From: Forficula auricularia
Taxonomy: Eukaryota > Arthropoda > Insecta > Dermaptera > Forficulidae
DNA: 64,000 nt
Reading direction: 5' to 3'
Assembly: GCA_024734495.1 (NCBI GenBank)
Contig: JALMQS010000075.1
Coordinates: 4,696,832-4,760,831 of the forward strand
Shown here one piece after another: positions 1-10,879 of this stretch (position 1 is its first letter; each line of letters starts with the position of its first letter). Position numbers and translations under genes: made by a program. The notes below the pieces were generated by a model that saw nothing but the letters and a program-made list of their open reading frames with translations, searched no databases and was not told the origin of the DNA.

Positions 1-300
1 CAATCTGATATTAATGCCAGTCTCCGACTGATCGTAAAACCCATGTGTCTCATAATTGGTAACAGTCGGATATCGGATCGATACGCTCATGTCAGTTAAG
101 TCTCAGTCTTGCCACATGGGTACCTGACTATTGGTAACTGGAATTTGCGGATACGCTAAGTGGTGGTCGAAAGCTTGAACTAGCACAATTGGGTCATCTG
201 ACAGCTGATTGATCAATGATAAGTGTCTAAAAGACATAATACAAAAACCAATGTTTATTTATTCTTTGATTATGCATATGACATTTGTTAAATTATTGGA
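1..300. other. Unassigned, less AT-rich sequence
   Basis: I see no coding frame or RNA gene here. The first 200 bases are less AT-rich than the rest and contain two related words (TTGGTAAC followed by GG or CAG, and GGATACGCT/GGATCGATACGCT) about 70-90 bases apart, which suggests the remains of a short diverged repeat. Confidence 0.3.
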
Positions 301-302
301 TA

Positions 303-424
303 GAAAATACTTGGTAGGTTTCACAACGAATTTATTTTTATTTCTTAATGTGAAACCTACCAAGTATTTTTTATCAAATAATTCAAAAAAATGTTTCACG
401 TTGTACCAACACCAAATTCCTTAA
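303..424. repeat. Short inverted repeat with tail shared with 58.2-58.4 kb
   Basis: Two arms of about 22 bases (around TACTTGGTAGGTTTCAC) face each other across a 24-base AT loop at 303-374. The bases that follow (ATGTTTCAC, then TTGTACCAACACC) match those following a different palindrome at 58232-58377 and the reverse complement near 22600. This is probably one nonautonomous repeat family whose ends are conserved while the inner hairpin differs. Confidence 0.6.
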
Positions 425-863
425 AAACCTTGACATTTGTGACAGCGACCCGATTTGGTTAGTTTCAATTTCTACCAAATGGCGACAGCACCGTACTTAG
501 CATTTACCAATTAGCCGTGAAAAATTTAAGTCAACATTGTGCACACGCACGCAAGTAATTGTTTTGCATTAAGAAAATAAATTCTCACGGTACATTGTGG
601 GTTGGTTCATAAAGTACCTTTAAGAAATATTTTTGATTATTCCTAAGGAAATAATTTTTCCTATTTTTGGCGCCCTAAATTGATCTTTTAGCTGCATCGA
701 CGGGTATAAAAAGTACCTATCTAAAATAACTATTTTGTGCCTTTCTGACATGAATTAAAATTAGAAAGATCGACCCTATTTCTATCTATGACAAGTGGTT
801 GATTACCTATATAAACAATAATTAAAAATAAAAATATTTCAGATACTAAATAAATAAATAAAC

Positions 864-903
864 ATGTGGCGCTTCACAAAACTGTCGGTAGAGCGCGCCA
901 CAT
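864..903. other. GTGGCGC hairpin
   Basis: An imperfect inverted repeat with 8-base arms (TGTGGCGC and GCGCCACA) encloses about 22 bases. TATGTGGCGCC also occurs alone near 23880. The role is unknown; it may be a transposon subterminal hairpin. Confidence 0.3.
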
Positions 904-1129
904 ATTCAATCACTTTCAATACACAAGATGTATTTTAACAGAAAAACAAACAAATATACAAAAATATCGATATTTGTAATATACATCACACACATGCAAA
1001 GATTTATCATAAATAAATTACCACCAAGGCGAGGGATAAATTATGCAATGCAAGAAATAAACAGATCAATTTCAGAAGTGATAAATATGTCCATTTTGAT
1101 TAAATATAAGTCATGACAATTCAATAGCA

Positions 1130-2460
1130 ACTTAGATTCAAGTGCAATACACTTGAAGATTGAGGTGATACCTACACAACGGGGTCTCTTACTGGTACGG
1201 TAGCCCGAAGTGTATCGAATAGTATCATCTCTTTCCCTACAAGTTCACCTGCGTCCACTCGCCTTGTGTCGTGTACCAATTTTATATGTGCATTTTTATT
1301 TAACCCTAACCGCCTACCTCTTGCTTGCCGGCCTTCTCTCCCACGCTATATATTATATGTGCTACTCCTCGCTATAAACACTTAGATTGTTGGGCTACAT
1401 CCGGTTGTCCAATTTCAACCAAAAGCTTGTTATACTACTACTAGTATATATTTTGATTAAATTACAAATTTCGTCACCTTCTGACTTAACAACATTGATT
1501 AAAAGCAGGCGTGCGACGAACAATGAAAAACCGTATCAATTTTATGTCTCTGAGGATTCCAAAACGCATTTTTTGGGTTATAAATAATATTTCCATATAT
1601 TAGAGATATGTCTAATTTCTTCTAAAGAAATTAACGCTAGTGTGGATATAATTTGTAAAAATTGTAAAAAAAATCCATTAAGCAAGTTAAAGTTCATTAA
1701 ATTCAAGTTTTTTCTAAATCAATATATAAAATATATTATATATCTATATATTAAACTTTAGAACCGGTTAGGTCCTTTGGTTTTTCATTCCATCGAATTA
1801 ATTTAAAAAAAAAATAACACTTGAAAAAAAAATCCCTAAAAAATAAAACTTTTTTGTGTGAGAAAAAAGAGAAGGGGGTAAACTGGTATGACAATAAAAA
1901 TACCAAACGCTTTTGTGTATATGTATACTACTACTCATATATATATAGAAATATGTAGATGGATATAGGGGGAATATTAATAAAAGAATACCTGCGCCAC
2001 ATACACACCCACACACTCGGGTTATATTGAATATTGTCCCGTGAATTAAATCTCCTCCAACTAAGTGATTTTAATATTATATATATAGGTATGAAGGTTT
2101 GTTGTTGGCTTGGTGGATTGTTCATAGGGGCGTAAAAAAAAGTTGAGTGTCGAGTGTGTGAAGTGTCATGGTAATGGTCATATACTAGTAGAGTGCTGGC
2201 GGTTGTGGAGCTGAAGAGTGTAGAAAGCGGGGCTGGGTGAGGAGGGGGGGGGGGGTCAGGGGGCGGAAGTGTCCCCCGAGAGAGAAAGAGGGCGTTCAGA
2301 GGGAATTAATAAAAATTTCAAACTTTTTTCATATATACATATATATATTTTGTTTTTGTTTTTTACCTCTCTCTAAATTTAATTAAACTATTGTAAAAAT
2401 TATATATATATAATGAGAAAAGAGAATAAATAAATAAATATTATTAATATTTTAGTCAAT
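1130..2460. other. No gene seen; AT/GT-rich with homopurine and G-run stretch
   Basis: No convincing coding region. The piece at 1140-1330 is less AT-rich and unassigned. The piece at 2140-2300 is strongly purine-biased on the plus strand and carries a run of about 14 G near 2240. The rest is AT-rich with TATA-type short repeats. Confidence 0.4.
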
Positions 2461-2470
2461 ACAATATATC

Positions 2471-2545
2471 AGAAGTTCCTAGACTGTGCGTCGCGGCGCC
2501 CCGGGGAGCGGCCTCTTCACAGGTGTGCCGCGAAGCTTCATAATA
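2471..2545 (+). mobile_element. hAT-type terminus (single end)
   Basis: The segment begins CAGAAGTTCCTAGACTGTGC and is followed by a CG-rich subterminal stretch (GTCGCGGCGC). This matches the layout of hAT termini: CAG, a pyrimidine-rich TTCC or TCCA block, and then a GCCGCGG-type block, as at 34653 in this window. The opposite end was not found, so it is a fragment or solo end. Confidence 0.5.
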
Positions 2546-2635
2546 ATTAATTGAAGCAAGACATTTGGCCTAACTAGACAAAAAACAAAGTGAGAAGCTA
2601 AAAATGTATTTATTATTAATTTTTACTTTACCATA

Positions 2636-3000
2636 CAGGGTATAGTCAAGTATTGTAATGGTGCATGAAAAAAGTGTTTTTTTTTCCTTCTTTTTTTTTC
2701 GAAATATCTCAAAAACGGCTGAAACTATTTTGATTTAAAAAATTGATCGAAACCATGGAATTTCGGTCTACAAAAAGCTCAAATAAGTGAACATCGAAAA
2801 AATTATATTTTTCGAGATAATAATTGTTTTGTCAAAATGTCTGTTAGTTAGTCTGTGCCGTATCAAAGTTTTGTGGACGAGCTAGCTCAAAAACTAGTGT
2901 CAATATCGAAACCAAATTTCAGACGTAGATTTGGTTCATTGAGATTAAGAGCTGATTAGATTCGTTTTTATTTGCAACAAAATTTTCTCTGGAGAGAGAC
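2636..3000 (+). repeat. Dispersed repeat family R, plus orientation
   Basis: Recognised by the ordered words TATAGTCAAGTATTGTAATG, TCTCAAAAACGGCTGAAAC, GAAACCATGG, a TTTTTCGAGATA block and GAGCTAGCTCAAAAACTAGT. The same order occurs at 54070-54380 (plus), 24200-24620 (minus) and, interrupted, at 33590-34830 (minus). No ORF survives. It looks like the non-coding end of a longer element, possibly a non-LTR 3' region; that assignment is inference. Confidence 0.7.
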
Positions 3001-3121
3001 GGACTGGTAGAAATTTTAATTGAATGTAATGGAAGGCGGCCCAGGGGTAGTGAGGAAAGAAATAATCAACACATATCAAATAAGGTGTAATTTATTGGAA
3101 TCCTTCCTCCTTTCCTTTCAA

Positions 3122-3157
3122 ACCGACGTTTCGGAGGATTTTTCCCTCCTTCATGGT
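3122..3157 (-). ncRNA. Hammerhead-like motif, degenerate core
   Basis: Read on the minus strand: GACC, then ATGAAGG in place of CUGANGA, a GGAGG-type stem II, GAAACGUC and GGU. The stem I bases ACC/GGU pair. The core has lost C3 and is misaligned by a small deletion, so self-cleavage is unlikely. It mirrors the copy at 3567. Confidence 0.5.
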
Positions 3158-3566
3158 CTACAAACCAATATTACAAAATTATAAAAATGGGGTTGGTCAT
3201 TGTAGCGGCCCGCTGTTGGTTTTGGCTACGAGCTTTTAGACACGGCCGCTAGATGACTCAGTCAGATCGTTGCGACACTTTGCATGACTGATAACATTTC
3301 AGTCATGCATTAAATAAGGCAATTCGATCTCGACTATTCATCGAACGAGGAGCCATCCACCAACAAGGAGCTCCTCACCCACCCAGCCCGGCTCTTTACC
3401 AGGGACGAACATCGCCCTGTCCAAATCATTGTTAGGTCCCCACCAACTAGGTGAGGCAGCGCGGACACGCACCACGCAACCAACCCCCTAACAGTCATCG
3501 TTCATTTCAACAATAAAATGAATGATGACCAAGCACATTTTTATAATTTTGTAATGTTGGTTTGTA

Positions 3567-3604
3567 GACCCTGAAGGAGGGAAAAATCCCCTGAAACGTC
3601 GGTT
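3567..3604 (+). ncRNA. Hammerhead-like motif, damaged
   Basis: GACC, CUGAAGG, a shortened stem II, GAAACGUC, GGUU. Stem I pairs GACC with GGUU (one G-U). Relative to the best family member at 26370, two core/stem II bases are lost and A9 is G. Probably inactive. Confidence 0.5.
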
Positions 3605-3712
3605 TGAAAGGAAAGAAGGAAGGATTCCAATAAATTACACCTTATTTGATATGTGTTAATTTTTTCTTTCCTCCCTACCCCTGGGCTGCCTTCCATTACA
3701 TTCAATTCGAAT

Positions 3713-4690
3713 TTATTTTAATTATTTTTTTCTTATAATAATATATTATTCTATTTTTCTCCAAGAATTTAAACATTTTAACTTATATAATACCCTTAAA
3801 TAATAAATAATAAATCAACAAAATCCAGTCAATCAATGTTTATTAGATTATATTAAAATTTTTCAATATTCTTTATAGATAATAATTTGAGTAGATATTG
3901 AATAAAAATATTCATCTCTCTCGTTGTTATTGTCATTTCAAAAATAGAGTATATATAAATAAGTAATATTGTTATTCTGCTCTTGAATTTGGTTCCCCGC
4001 CCCCCACTATTTTTTACTTCAACTGACCGGAGAGAATGCCTCCTTCCTTGCTTGACTCTTCAAAATACAATATTAAAGTTGTTGTTGCTATTATTATTAT
4101 TATATGGAAATTCTTTTATGATAAGAGACAACGGGGTTGGTTGTTTGGTGGCACGGGGGGTACAAGGGGTGCGGGGGGTGAGGGGGGACTAAAGAGTCAA
4201 GGCAGGGAAATAACGACGGATACAAACCATTTTATCGATTGATTTATTGTCATTGGAAAATGGCTTGGGGGTGAAATTGAAGGGAGAGGGATGGGGGTGG
4301 GGTGGAGGAAAAAGCGAATTCAGGGTCGATCTCGGGACTGGACTAGAAAGGAATATAAATTTGAATTGAGAAATATCACGCCCGGAGGGGGGGGGGTGGA
4401 AAATTCCATTTAGATTAATTAAAATTACTTAGCTATAGGAGAAATTTTATTGGTTCTTTTGAATAAATAAATAAATACAAATCTTTGGAAATATTTTAGA
4501 ATTTTGATGAAAAAAAATTATTATTTTCATTTTAATAAACTTTACGTGAACTACTACAGTGTGCCTCAAAACTATTAAATATCGAAATAATTTGATTAAT
4601 TAATTATTCAATAATTGTTTTTTTTTAATTATTGATTTCTAAACGATATATTATTATCTCCCACTTAATTTTTATTACCAGACCCTATAC
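3713..4690. other. AT-rich sequence with G-runs upstream of the 4.7 kb ORF
   Basis: No coding region recognised. The segment contains a (TTA/TAT)n tract near 4085, several G-rich runs (4150-4190 and a run of nine G near 4390) and a polypyrimidine stretch just before the acceptor at 4696. It may be intron or 5' flanking sequence of the ORF at 4701. Confidence 0.35.
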
Positions 4691-4700
4691 TTACAGAAAA
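4686..4700 (+). other. Splice acceptor before the 4.7 kb ORF
   Basis: CTATACTTACAG|AAAA with a pyrimidine-rich lead (TTTTTATTACC) just upstream. The start codon follows four bases later, so the exon would begin with a nearly complete loss of 5' UTR, implying an upstream non-coding exon. Confidence 0.5.
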
Positions 4701-5135
4701 ATGTCTGGTACTTCAACCTGTGACGATGATTTTGATGAATTTTCATCACCATCTAAAAGCGATGGTGAAATCAACTCCATCTCCAGTGAAGAATTAGCAG
4801 AGATCTTTGAACAGGCAATTATTGATTACCGTGATGAGCTGGACGTAATGGTGTTTACTCCTGTCAAACGAGAGCAACGCGAACTTTCTCATGTGCCCGA
4901 AAGTTTAGAGGTGAAATATCGTGAGTTAAGTTCCGAACCGGTGTTACCAAGTCTGACAAGTGTTCATCGACAGTCCAGAAGTGAAGATGTCTGGAGAGAG
5001 ATCAAGGATACGTTGCGCCGGATCTTAAGGTCTTCAAGTGCCGCTACGAAAAGTGGCTCAGAAAAAGACCCGGAAACGCGGCCGGGATCAAATCTCAGCA
5101 TAGCAAAACCTTGTTCGGTCCAACAAGCACGGTGA
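4701..5135 (+). CDS. Unrecognised acidic/serine-rich protein or coding exon (144 aa)
   Basis: I do not recognise this protein. The chosen ATG lies four bases after a good splice acceptor (TATACTTACAG at 4686-4696), in an AAAAATG context. The open frame also continues upstream to another ATG at 4632, but that segment is AT-rich and intron-like. The product starts with an acidic/Ser region (CDDDFDEFSSPSKSDGE), then a predicted helix (SSEELAEIFEQAIIDYRDEL), a linker (VFTPVKREQ), and a basic helical part (VWREIKDTLRRILRSSSAA) before a polar tail. Codon and base composition clearly differ from the AT-rich surroundings. The frame closes at TGA 5133, but G|GTGAAT at 5132 could instead be a splice donor. 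A splice from there to the 28397 acceptor would shift frame, so either exons lie between or this is a separate gene. The helix vaguely recalls FEZ/UNC-76-type sequence; I give that little weight. Confidence 0.6.
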   Translation: MSGTSTCDDDFDEFSSPSKSDGEINSISSEELAEIFEQAIIDYRDELDVMVFTPVKREQRELSHVPESLEVKYRELSSEPVLPSLTSVHRQSRSEDVWREIKDTLRRILRSSSAATKSGSEKDPETRPGSNLSIAKPCSVQQAR

Positions 5136-5159
5136 ATTGTGATTCCTTCCATTCTTTTT

Positions 5160-6150
5160 TTTGTCTATTATCCTCGCATATTTTAAATAAGAATTATCAA
5201 AAACAACACTTGTGATCTTTGATCAGAATGCAAACGAGCAAAAGGTTAAGCAGTGAAAGTTATATAATTTAATATTATTAATTATAGAATTTTTAATATT
5301 CTTTCCGGTTTTATAAATATTTATGTCAGTGATGAGTGTTTGGAAAATAAATTCAGTGCAGTGTGAATTTAATGTTGTTATTTAATTTTGTCGGTTTATA
5401 GAACATTTAATAAATTTTTCGTATAATGATCCTTAATAATTTATTTCAATTTATATTTAATTTATAAAAGAATATTTGTGAATCTGAGAAAACGTTGGAT
5501 ATATGATAATAAAATACTAAAACGCACCTTTAATTAAAATAACACAATTACTTTTATTGTTTAAAAACATTTCTCATTATTTGATTAATGATGTCAATGC
5601 CAACTTCAAGTTTCCTCTATCTTTTATCTATTATATAATAATAATATTATTATCTTAATTATTTATTATAATTAAATGAACTTGAAAATAATAATCCGAA
5701 GCAGTAAATTGATTTAATCGTTGTATTATTACTCGTATAATCCAGTTTTAAAAACCTATGTGTCAAATTTGTATTGATAAATGTCACTTGAAAGGAAAGC
5801 GAAATGCAACTGGATAAAAAACATCTAATATTTATTTATTTGGCTTTTGCAACGAAAACCTTTATTCTACCCACTCTATATTTATAAAAATATTATTTGA
5901 CGTTAAAAAAATTAGAATTAAAAAATAATAATTATTATTTTTTATATAAAGTAAATTTAAGTAATTGTGAGGCAATTAATTAGCTCCAATAATTCTATAA
6001 TTTCAAAAAAATAAATTTTTCTGAATTCAAAAACTCACTTAATTTTGATCATAATATAAAACACGGTCATGCACTTCATTCAAACGACAGCAGAATTTTA
6101 CAAATGATTTAATTATAACTTGAGTGATATTTACTAGCTTAACATAGATA
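5160..6150. other. No gene seen; very AT-rich
   Basis: No coding frame, tRNA-like unit or long inverted repeat was found. AATAAA-type words near 5346 and 5410 could serve as polyadenylation signals if the 4.7 kb ORF ends at its TGA. Confidence 0.4.
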
Positions 6151-6300
6151 TACACGATAGAGGGATTTCATCTCTAGGGATTATTCATATGCCCGGATAG
6201 CAAGTTTGGCACATGGGTTCAGGTCCTATGGGATGATTATAAAATTAATATTCGTTCTGAGACAGGTGGTCAGATAGCAAGTTGAACCATCTATTAAGCA
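6150..6300 (+). repeat. B-box-containing repeat, copy 1
   Basis: Contains GCCCGGATAGCAAGTT, then GGGTTCAGGTCC and GGGATGA. The same order (GCCCGGAAAGCAAGTTC, AGGTTCGACTCCTGG, GGGGATGA) occurs at 7995-8040. The second half repeats AGATAGCAAGTTGAACC. The GTTC-type block resembles a tRNA B box, suggesting a Pol III-derived repeat. Confidence 0.45.
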
Positions 6301-6309
6301 AGAATATGC

Positions 6310-7900
6310 CCATTTTTTTTGGGGGGGGGAGAGAGAATAAAAAATTATTTTCGAAAAATAATTAGAATTTCAAAAGTAAATAATGCTGTTAGACTATAAT
6401 AATGTAAAAAAATTTAATTAGCTGTTCGTGGCTTTATATATATAGTTGAGAAGTAAGGTACCTAACTTTGAGAGGGCTAGGGCCCCATGACTACGTTTCT
6501 GATTCATGGTGAAATTAGGAATTTAATAAAAAAATAATATATTCTATTGCTTCTATTCTATTACTATTGCTTTAGTTTTTGTTATATTGTTATTGTTACT
6601 TATTCTATCGGTTTCTAATCTTGATGTCGTTCTCAAGTATAAATAGTATAGATATATTATACCTATATTTATTTTCAACTTATTTCATAAATTTATTAAA
6701 ATCATTATTTACACCTCTAATAATAATAATTAGTAAATTAAAATTCGCAACATTGGAAAAATATATAAAAATTCGAATTTCTAATTTCACCATGGGTAGG
6801 TGGACTGTATTTTTTTGAATTTAAGATTATTTTAAAATGTTTTAATTATAGTTTTTGAATTTTATTAATTAATTAATTTTTTATATTATTATAAAATAGA
6901 AAGAAAAGATTGGGGAGAATAGTATATTTCATAACAAGAGTTGAAATTTTCAGATTTCATGAGAGTGGGATTTTCGACGATCGAACAAAGAGGGTTTCCA
7001 ATCCATTAGCATATAATAAAACAGCTGTGACTCTTGTTATCTTGATATTAACATTATTTATTAAACGAACACTAAAAAATTCATATTCTAAAATTATTTC
7101 TAATGCAGGGGTGCTAGAATACATAACTTGAAACATAAGTTATATATATTCATTTTCAAATCTAAAATTTTATTACAAGTTTATTCAGATTGGGTAAGGG
7201 CGCATTTTTTATGGGATCGAAATAAAAAATATTATAATTTTTTATCTTGAGTTCTGAGGCATCCCTATAAATATTTTTTTAAATTAATTCACTTTATAAT
7301 CTCAGATGGAGCCAAAGCTCTTATTTTTACTCAGAACGAATTTGATTTCTCGAAGTATTTTGGAAGCGATAAGCCATGGAATCTTCTGTATGCAAGTGCG
7401 ACTCGCATTTGGGCCCTTTTTTCTAAAATTATATTACTTATCTACATCTTATCTTTAATTTATTTACATAACTGGAGTCTAAGCCTCAAGTTCCGCATTA
7501 CAAGGTGATTTCCGGTAGTAAATAATCTATTATGCTGACTGCTATTTCATAGTAGCTTTCAGTTCATCCATCTGTTCTCTATCTGTTTGTAGCCTTTTGT
7601 ACTTTCTCCCCCCCCCCCCCCCCGAGAAATAAGTTAAAAGCGGCTGAACAGGTCAAGATATTTCCTATTGAAGCCAGCCTCTTTGAAAACATTTTTCTTG
7701 GAATTTCCATGGATTCTCCTTCTATATAAGCGGTGACATCTTTTTACTTCCACTGATCATATTGCAAGCTAAAGTGTATTAGATTAGTCTCTCCGGATGT
7801 TTTATTTACCTTTCCAAACCAGAAATTATTTGATTGATATAAAATTCAATTTATTATATTATTTTTATTTTTTTTCATTTTAAGCTAATTTTTTTAATTT
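6310..7900. other. No gene seen; AT-rich, with a C-run
   Basis: Only short random frames. A run of about 14 C lies at 7608-7623. There is a run of G at 6322-6330. No RNA gene or conserved domain was seen. Confidence 0.4.
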
Positions 7901-7934
7901 CCGTTATATATAAATGGAGTGAAAGATTCCTATG

Positions 7935-8068
7935 CTTACATCAAATATTGCGATTCAGAGGGAGTTTTTTGTCTCGAGGGTGTGAACCAGCTGCCCGGAA
8001 AGCAAGTTCGTTCTCAGGTTCGACTCCTGGGGGATGAATCCCCTCTGATATCGCAATTTAATATTTTT
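7935..8068 (+). repeat. Small hairpin-ended SINE/MITE-like repeat with tRNA B box
   Basis: Imperfect inverted ends (ATTGCGATTCAGAGGGA and, reversed, ATTGCGATATCAGAGGGG) enclose about 70 bases. These contain GGTTCGACTCC, which fits the Pol III B-box consensus GGTTCGANTCC. A partial second copy lies at 6190-6240. Either a tRNA-related SINE remnant or a MITE that captured such a sequence. Confidence 0.5.
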
Positions 8069-8109
8069 ATTAATATCTTAGATTCTGTCCTTAAAATTAA
8101 ATTCTTTCT

Positions 8110-9590
8110 AGTTTAAAATTGATTTGATAATCTGAACCCGAGCTCATTTTTGAAAAACATTCCAACTCTTTTCAAAAATAAGATGCTCAAATCTTTACTT
8201 TTATATTATTTAAACTTCCTATAAAATATTTTTTTATTATTATTATTATTAATAATAGGGTTTCTTTATAGATTATTTTTATTTTATTTTTTTTGACTTT
8301 TCGGCCCTTCTAGCCATCAGCCAATTTATGAAATTGATATTAAATTAAGACTTCTATGCGGGATCAGATTTTTAGTATAGATTAGTTATTAAGAAGCCAA
8401 CTTTTCCTAAATGGGTTTCTAAAAAGTTAGTGAAAAATATAAATATATTTTTTGACAATTTTCAAATTGAGTAACGATAAATAATTAATACTGAAAATGG
8501 TATTTCAGTGCTGATCTTTTTTATAGATGTGTTTATGTCTGTATAACTGAGTGTGTGTAGATTGGTTTAGGGGTTAGTTTATAGCTGATAAAATTTTTAT
8601 GTTGAGCTCCTGAATCCGGGCTTTAGGTAAAGACTTTATCCCCTGGGACAAACTGACCCCTGAATTTAATTTTTAAAAGAGCACAAAATCATTTTTAAAA
8701 CAAGGAGAGAAAATAATATCCGATTCTAAAATAAAATTCGGTTTAATATCTATAATGCCATTTTTATTTACTTTACGAATTCTGGGAAAAAATTCTACTG
8801 GTCTTTATATTATTGGAATAATTATAAAAATTGTAATAGGCAAACATAGTCTTGAATAACCTCCAGCCAAGTTTAATCGGAACTGGACAAACAGTTATAA
8901 AAGCGTTGCAGAAGCTGACCAAAATATTAATTACACGGATATCTTTTTCATATTGATGTTCTGTGATGGATGTTATTTACGTTTATCTGAAAATATCATT
9001 TTTTAGAATTTCTTTTAATATAGGTTAAAAATTTTGTTTATTAATTTATTTAATTCTTAAATTTTAATGATAATATTTTATAAAATGAGGTAAGTGATAG
9101 TCAAGTGACATTTCATACCCATACGCCAGTTTATTAAAAATATGTACCTTCGTCTATTCTAAAATGCTATTAACTAAATTCACCATTATTTTCTACATTT
9201 AAACAAAATCCTTGCAGACAAAGCCTGACTGCAAACGAAAATCAGTATTCAAATATGAAAGGTGTCTATTATCTATTAAAACTAATTTAACTTAAATATA
9301 TACTAAATTGTTAAACCAACATACGTAGGCGTCTAGACAGACTTTATCTTTGAAATTAAGATCTACATTCACACAAGCTTTCATGATTATTCTATTAGCT
9401 ACTAAACGTCAATTCTTCCCAAGCCTCATGTATGCATAATATCCGATTAGCTTATTCTTAGCACTGCATTGCGAATAAGTTGGAAAAAATCACACAATAT
9501 TAAATTTTTATAAGTTTATTTCCATGGCTTCAAGTGCCCTCAATTCTCTCCTGCTTCCAACTTTTCCGAATGAAGTAATCCTTTAAATCA
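8110..9590. other. No gene seen; AT-rich
   Basis: No supported coding region, RNA or large repeat. (TTA)n is present at 8236-8256. Confidence 0.4.
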
Positions 9591-9600
9591 GAAAGTAGTT

Positions 9601-10045
9601 CATCATCATTGAGTATACAGTCCTAAGACTGGTTTGATGCAACAATCCGTCTCCACTCGACTCTGTCCCCCGCCAGCTGTTTGACCTCTCTAAATGTCTG
9701 GCATCCCATATCCCCAATTATTTGGTTGAAATATTCTAATCTGGGTCTTCCCCTTCCCCTTTTCTTTCCCACCTCCCCCTCCAAGATATCCCTAAGCAGT
9801 CCCCCATGTCTCAGTGTGTGCCCCATCATCTGACCTCTTCTCTTCTTCAGACTCTTCCACAAGGTTCTTCTTTCTCCGATTCTTCCAAGAACTTCTTCAT
9901 TTGTAATTTTATCCATCCATTTGATATTCATCATTCTTCTGTAGCACCACATTTCGAAAGCCTCCAATCTCTTTCTCTCCGCTTTTCCGATTGTCCAGGT
10001 TTCACACCCGTACATGGCTATGCTCCATACATATAGCAACTTCCT
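9601..10045 (-). mobile_element. Non-LTR retrotransposon 3' part (C-terminal region of the RT protein)
   Basis: The minus-strand frame 9623-10039 (138 aa) reads MYGCETWTI near its start, then RRMMNIKWMDKITNEEV, RGQMMGHTLRH and KKRGRGRPRLEYF. This is the characteristic end of the reverse transcriptase protein in many animal non-LTR elements (often annotated as endonuclease-reverse transcriptase), which would direct target-primed insertion. Palm and endonuclease domains are missing, so the copy is 5'-truncated, as is usual for such elements. The 3' end runs into a short TGATGATG tail near 9600 rather than poly(A), as in RTE-type elements. The frame has no internal stop, implying fairly recent insertion. 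A second 3' end lies at 22926-23065 and a tail-only match at 19029-19052. Confidence 0.85.
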
Positions 10046-10424
10046 GTTTGCTAAGCTGATTGAAAGTAGTTACTTAAAAAAATTTATAATACAATAGAAT
10101 ACAAGAAGAGGTACAGCTAGAAGATGCATAACATATGTATTACCTAAGAGAAAGAAGAAATCAAGAGAAGGGGTCGAATAGAATGAGGGTCTTGAAGATT
10201 TGAAGATGAAGAACTTGAGAAAAAGGATGCACGGAGGAAGTTTCAGTCCTTAGAAGTCATAGGACTAAACGTATTGACGAATGAACTGGTTCTGAACTTC
10301 TTATGATTAAATGCTACGCGGCAGCAAGCTTTTGAGGGAATAATAATATCTCGACGGAGCACATTCCGTGAAAATAATTATACTTAATATATAAAATATT
10401 AGATTTATCTATGTCCTTTTGGAG

Positions 10425-10875
10425 AGACAGACTGGTAAAATTTAAATGGAGTTGGAAGGCAGTTCAAGGATAATGAAAAATAAAATTCCGAATATAAGAA
10501 AGTTATTGAAACCTTAATTTCACACTACGTTTCGGAGGATCTTTCCTCTTTCTTCAGGATCTACAAATTAATATTAAACGGGGTTGGCCACCATTAATTT
10601 TATTCACAATCAAACATTCAAAATTTCATATATTATACATAATATACCTTACATACCTACATAGCCAGATTAACATAGAAACAACAATTCACTTACACAA
10701 CGAAGACATGAAACTTCGTTATTCTCTTCATCAGTGCTCGAATATTGCCGTTTCTTGAGTCAACTATTAACACGAATAATTTTTTACTTTAATGACAAAC
10801 AAATGGTTTTGTAACTTATTCTATTTATTTTTCATTATCCTTGGGCTGCCTTCCATCAATTACCCATATAAATAT
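10425..10875. mobile_element. Foldback-family element with one hammerhead-like motif
   Basis: The ends mirror each other (TTGGAAGGCAGTTCAAGGATA at the left, the reverse of TGGAAGGCAGCCCAAGGATA at the right), with the family's AGACAGACTGGTA word just outside. The left half holds a minus-strand hammerhead-like motif. The right half holds unrelated AT-rich sequence with a plus-strand CTTCATCAGTGCTCG stretch, so the arms are only partly symmetrical. Confidence 0.65.
10524..10562 (-). ncRNA. Hammerhead-like motif, mostly intact core
   Basis: Minus strand: GAUC, CUGAAGA (matches CUGANGA), one extra A, stem II AGAGG/CCUCC with one A-C mismatch, GAAA, CG, UA cleavage step. Stem I (GAUC against GUGU) has decayed to little more than one pair. 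Probably inactive, but structurally the same motif as at 26370. Confidence 0.5.
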
Positions 10876-10879
10876 AAAA

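Larger units (their letters stand above)
2985..3712. mobile_element. Foldback element with mirrored hammerhead-like motifs
   Basis: Long inverted arms (about 3030-3200 and 3520-3705) start with TGGAAGGCGGCCCAGGGGTA and end with its mirror. Each arm carries one copy of a hammerhead-like motif pointing towards its outer end. The centre (about 3205-3520) is GC-richer and unique in this window, with no ORF. Shorter relatives sit at 10425-10870 and 26245-26550. They share the outer TIR (TGGAAGGCAGCCCAAGGATA) and a flanking AGACGGACTG word, so this is one family with variable interiors. Penelope-like terminal structures are a possible parent; I cannot prove it. Confidence 0.75.

Noticed and set aside
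2640..3000. Coding exon in family R
   Set aside because: The same sequence recurs at 24.3, 33.6 and 54.1 kb with stops and shifts in all frames.
9806..10036. A 76-codon plus-strand frame
   Set aside because: It is the antisense shadow of the non-LTR reverse transcriptase frame.
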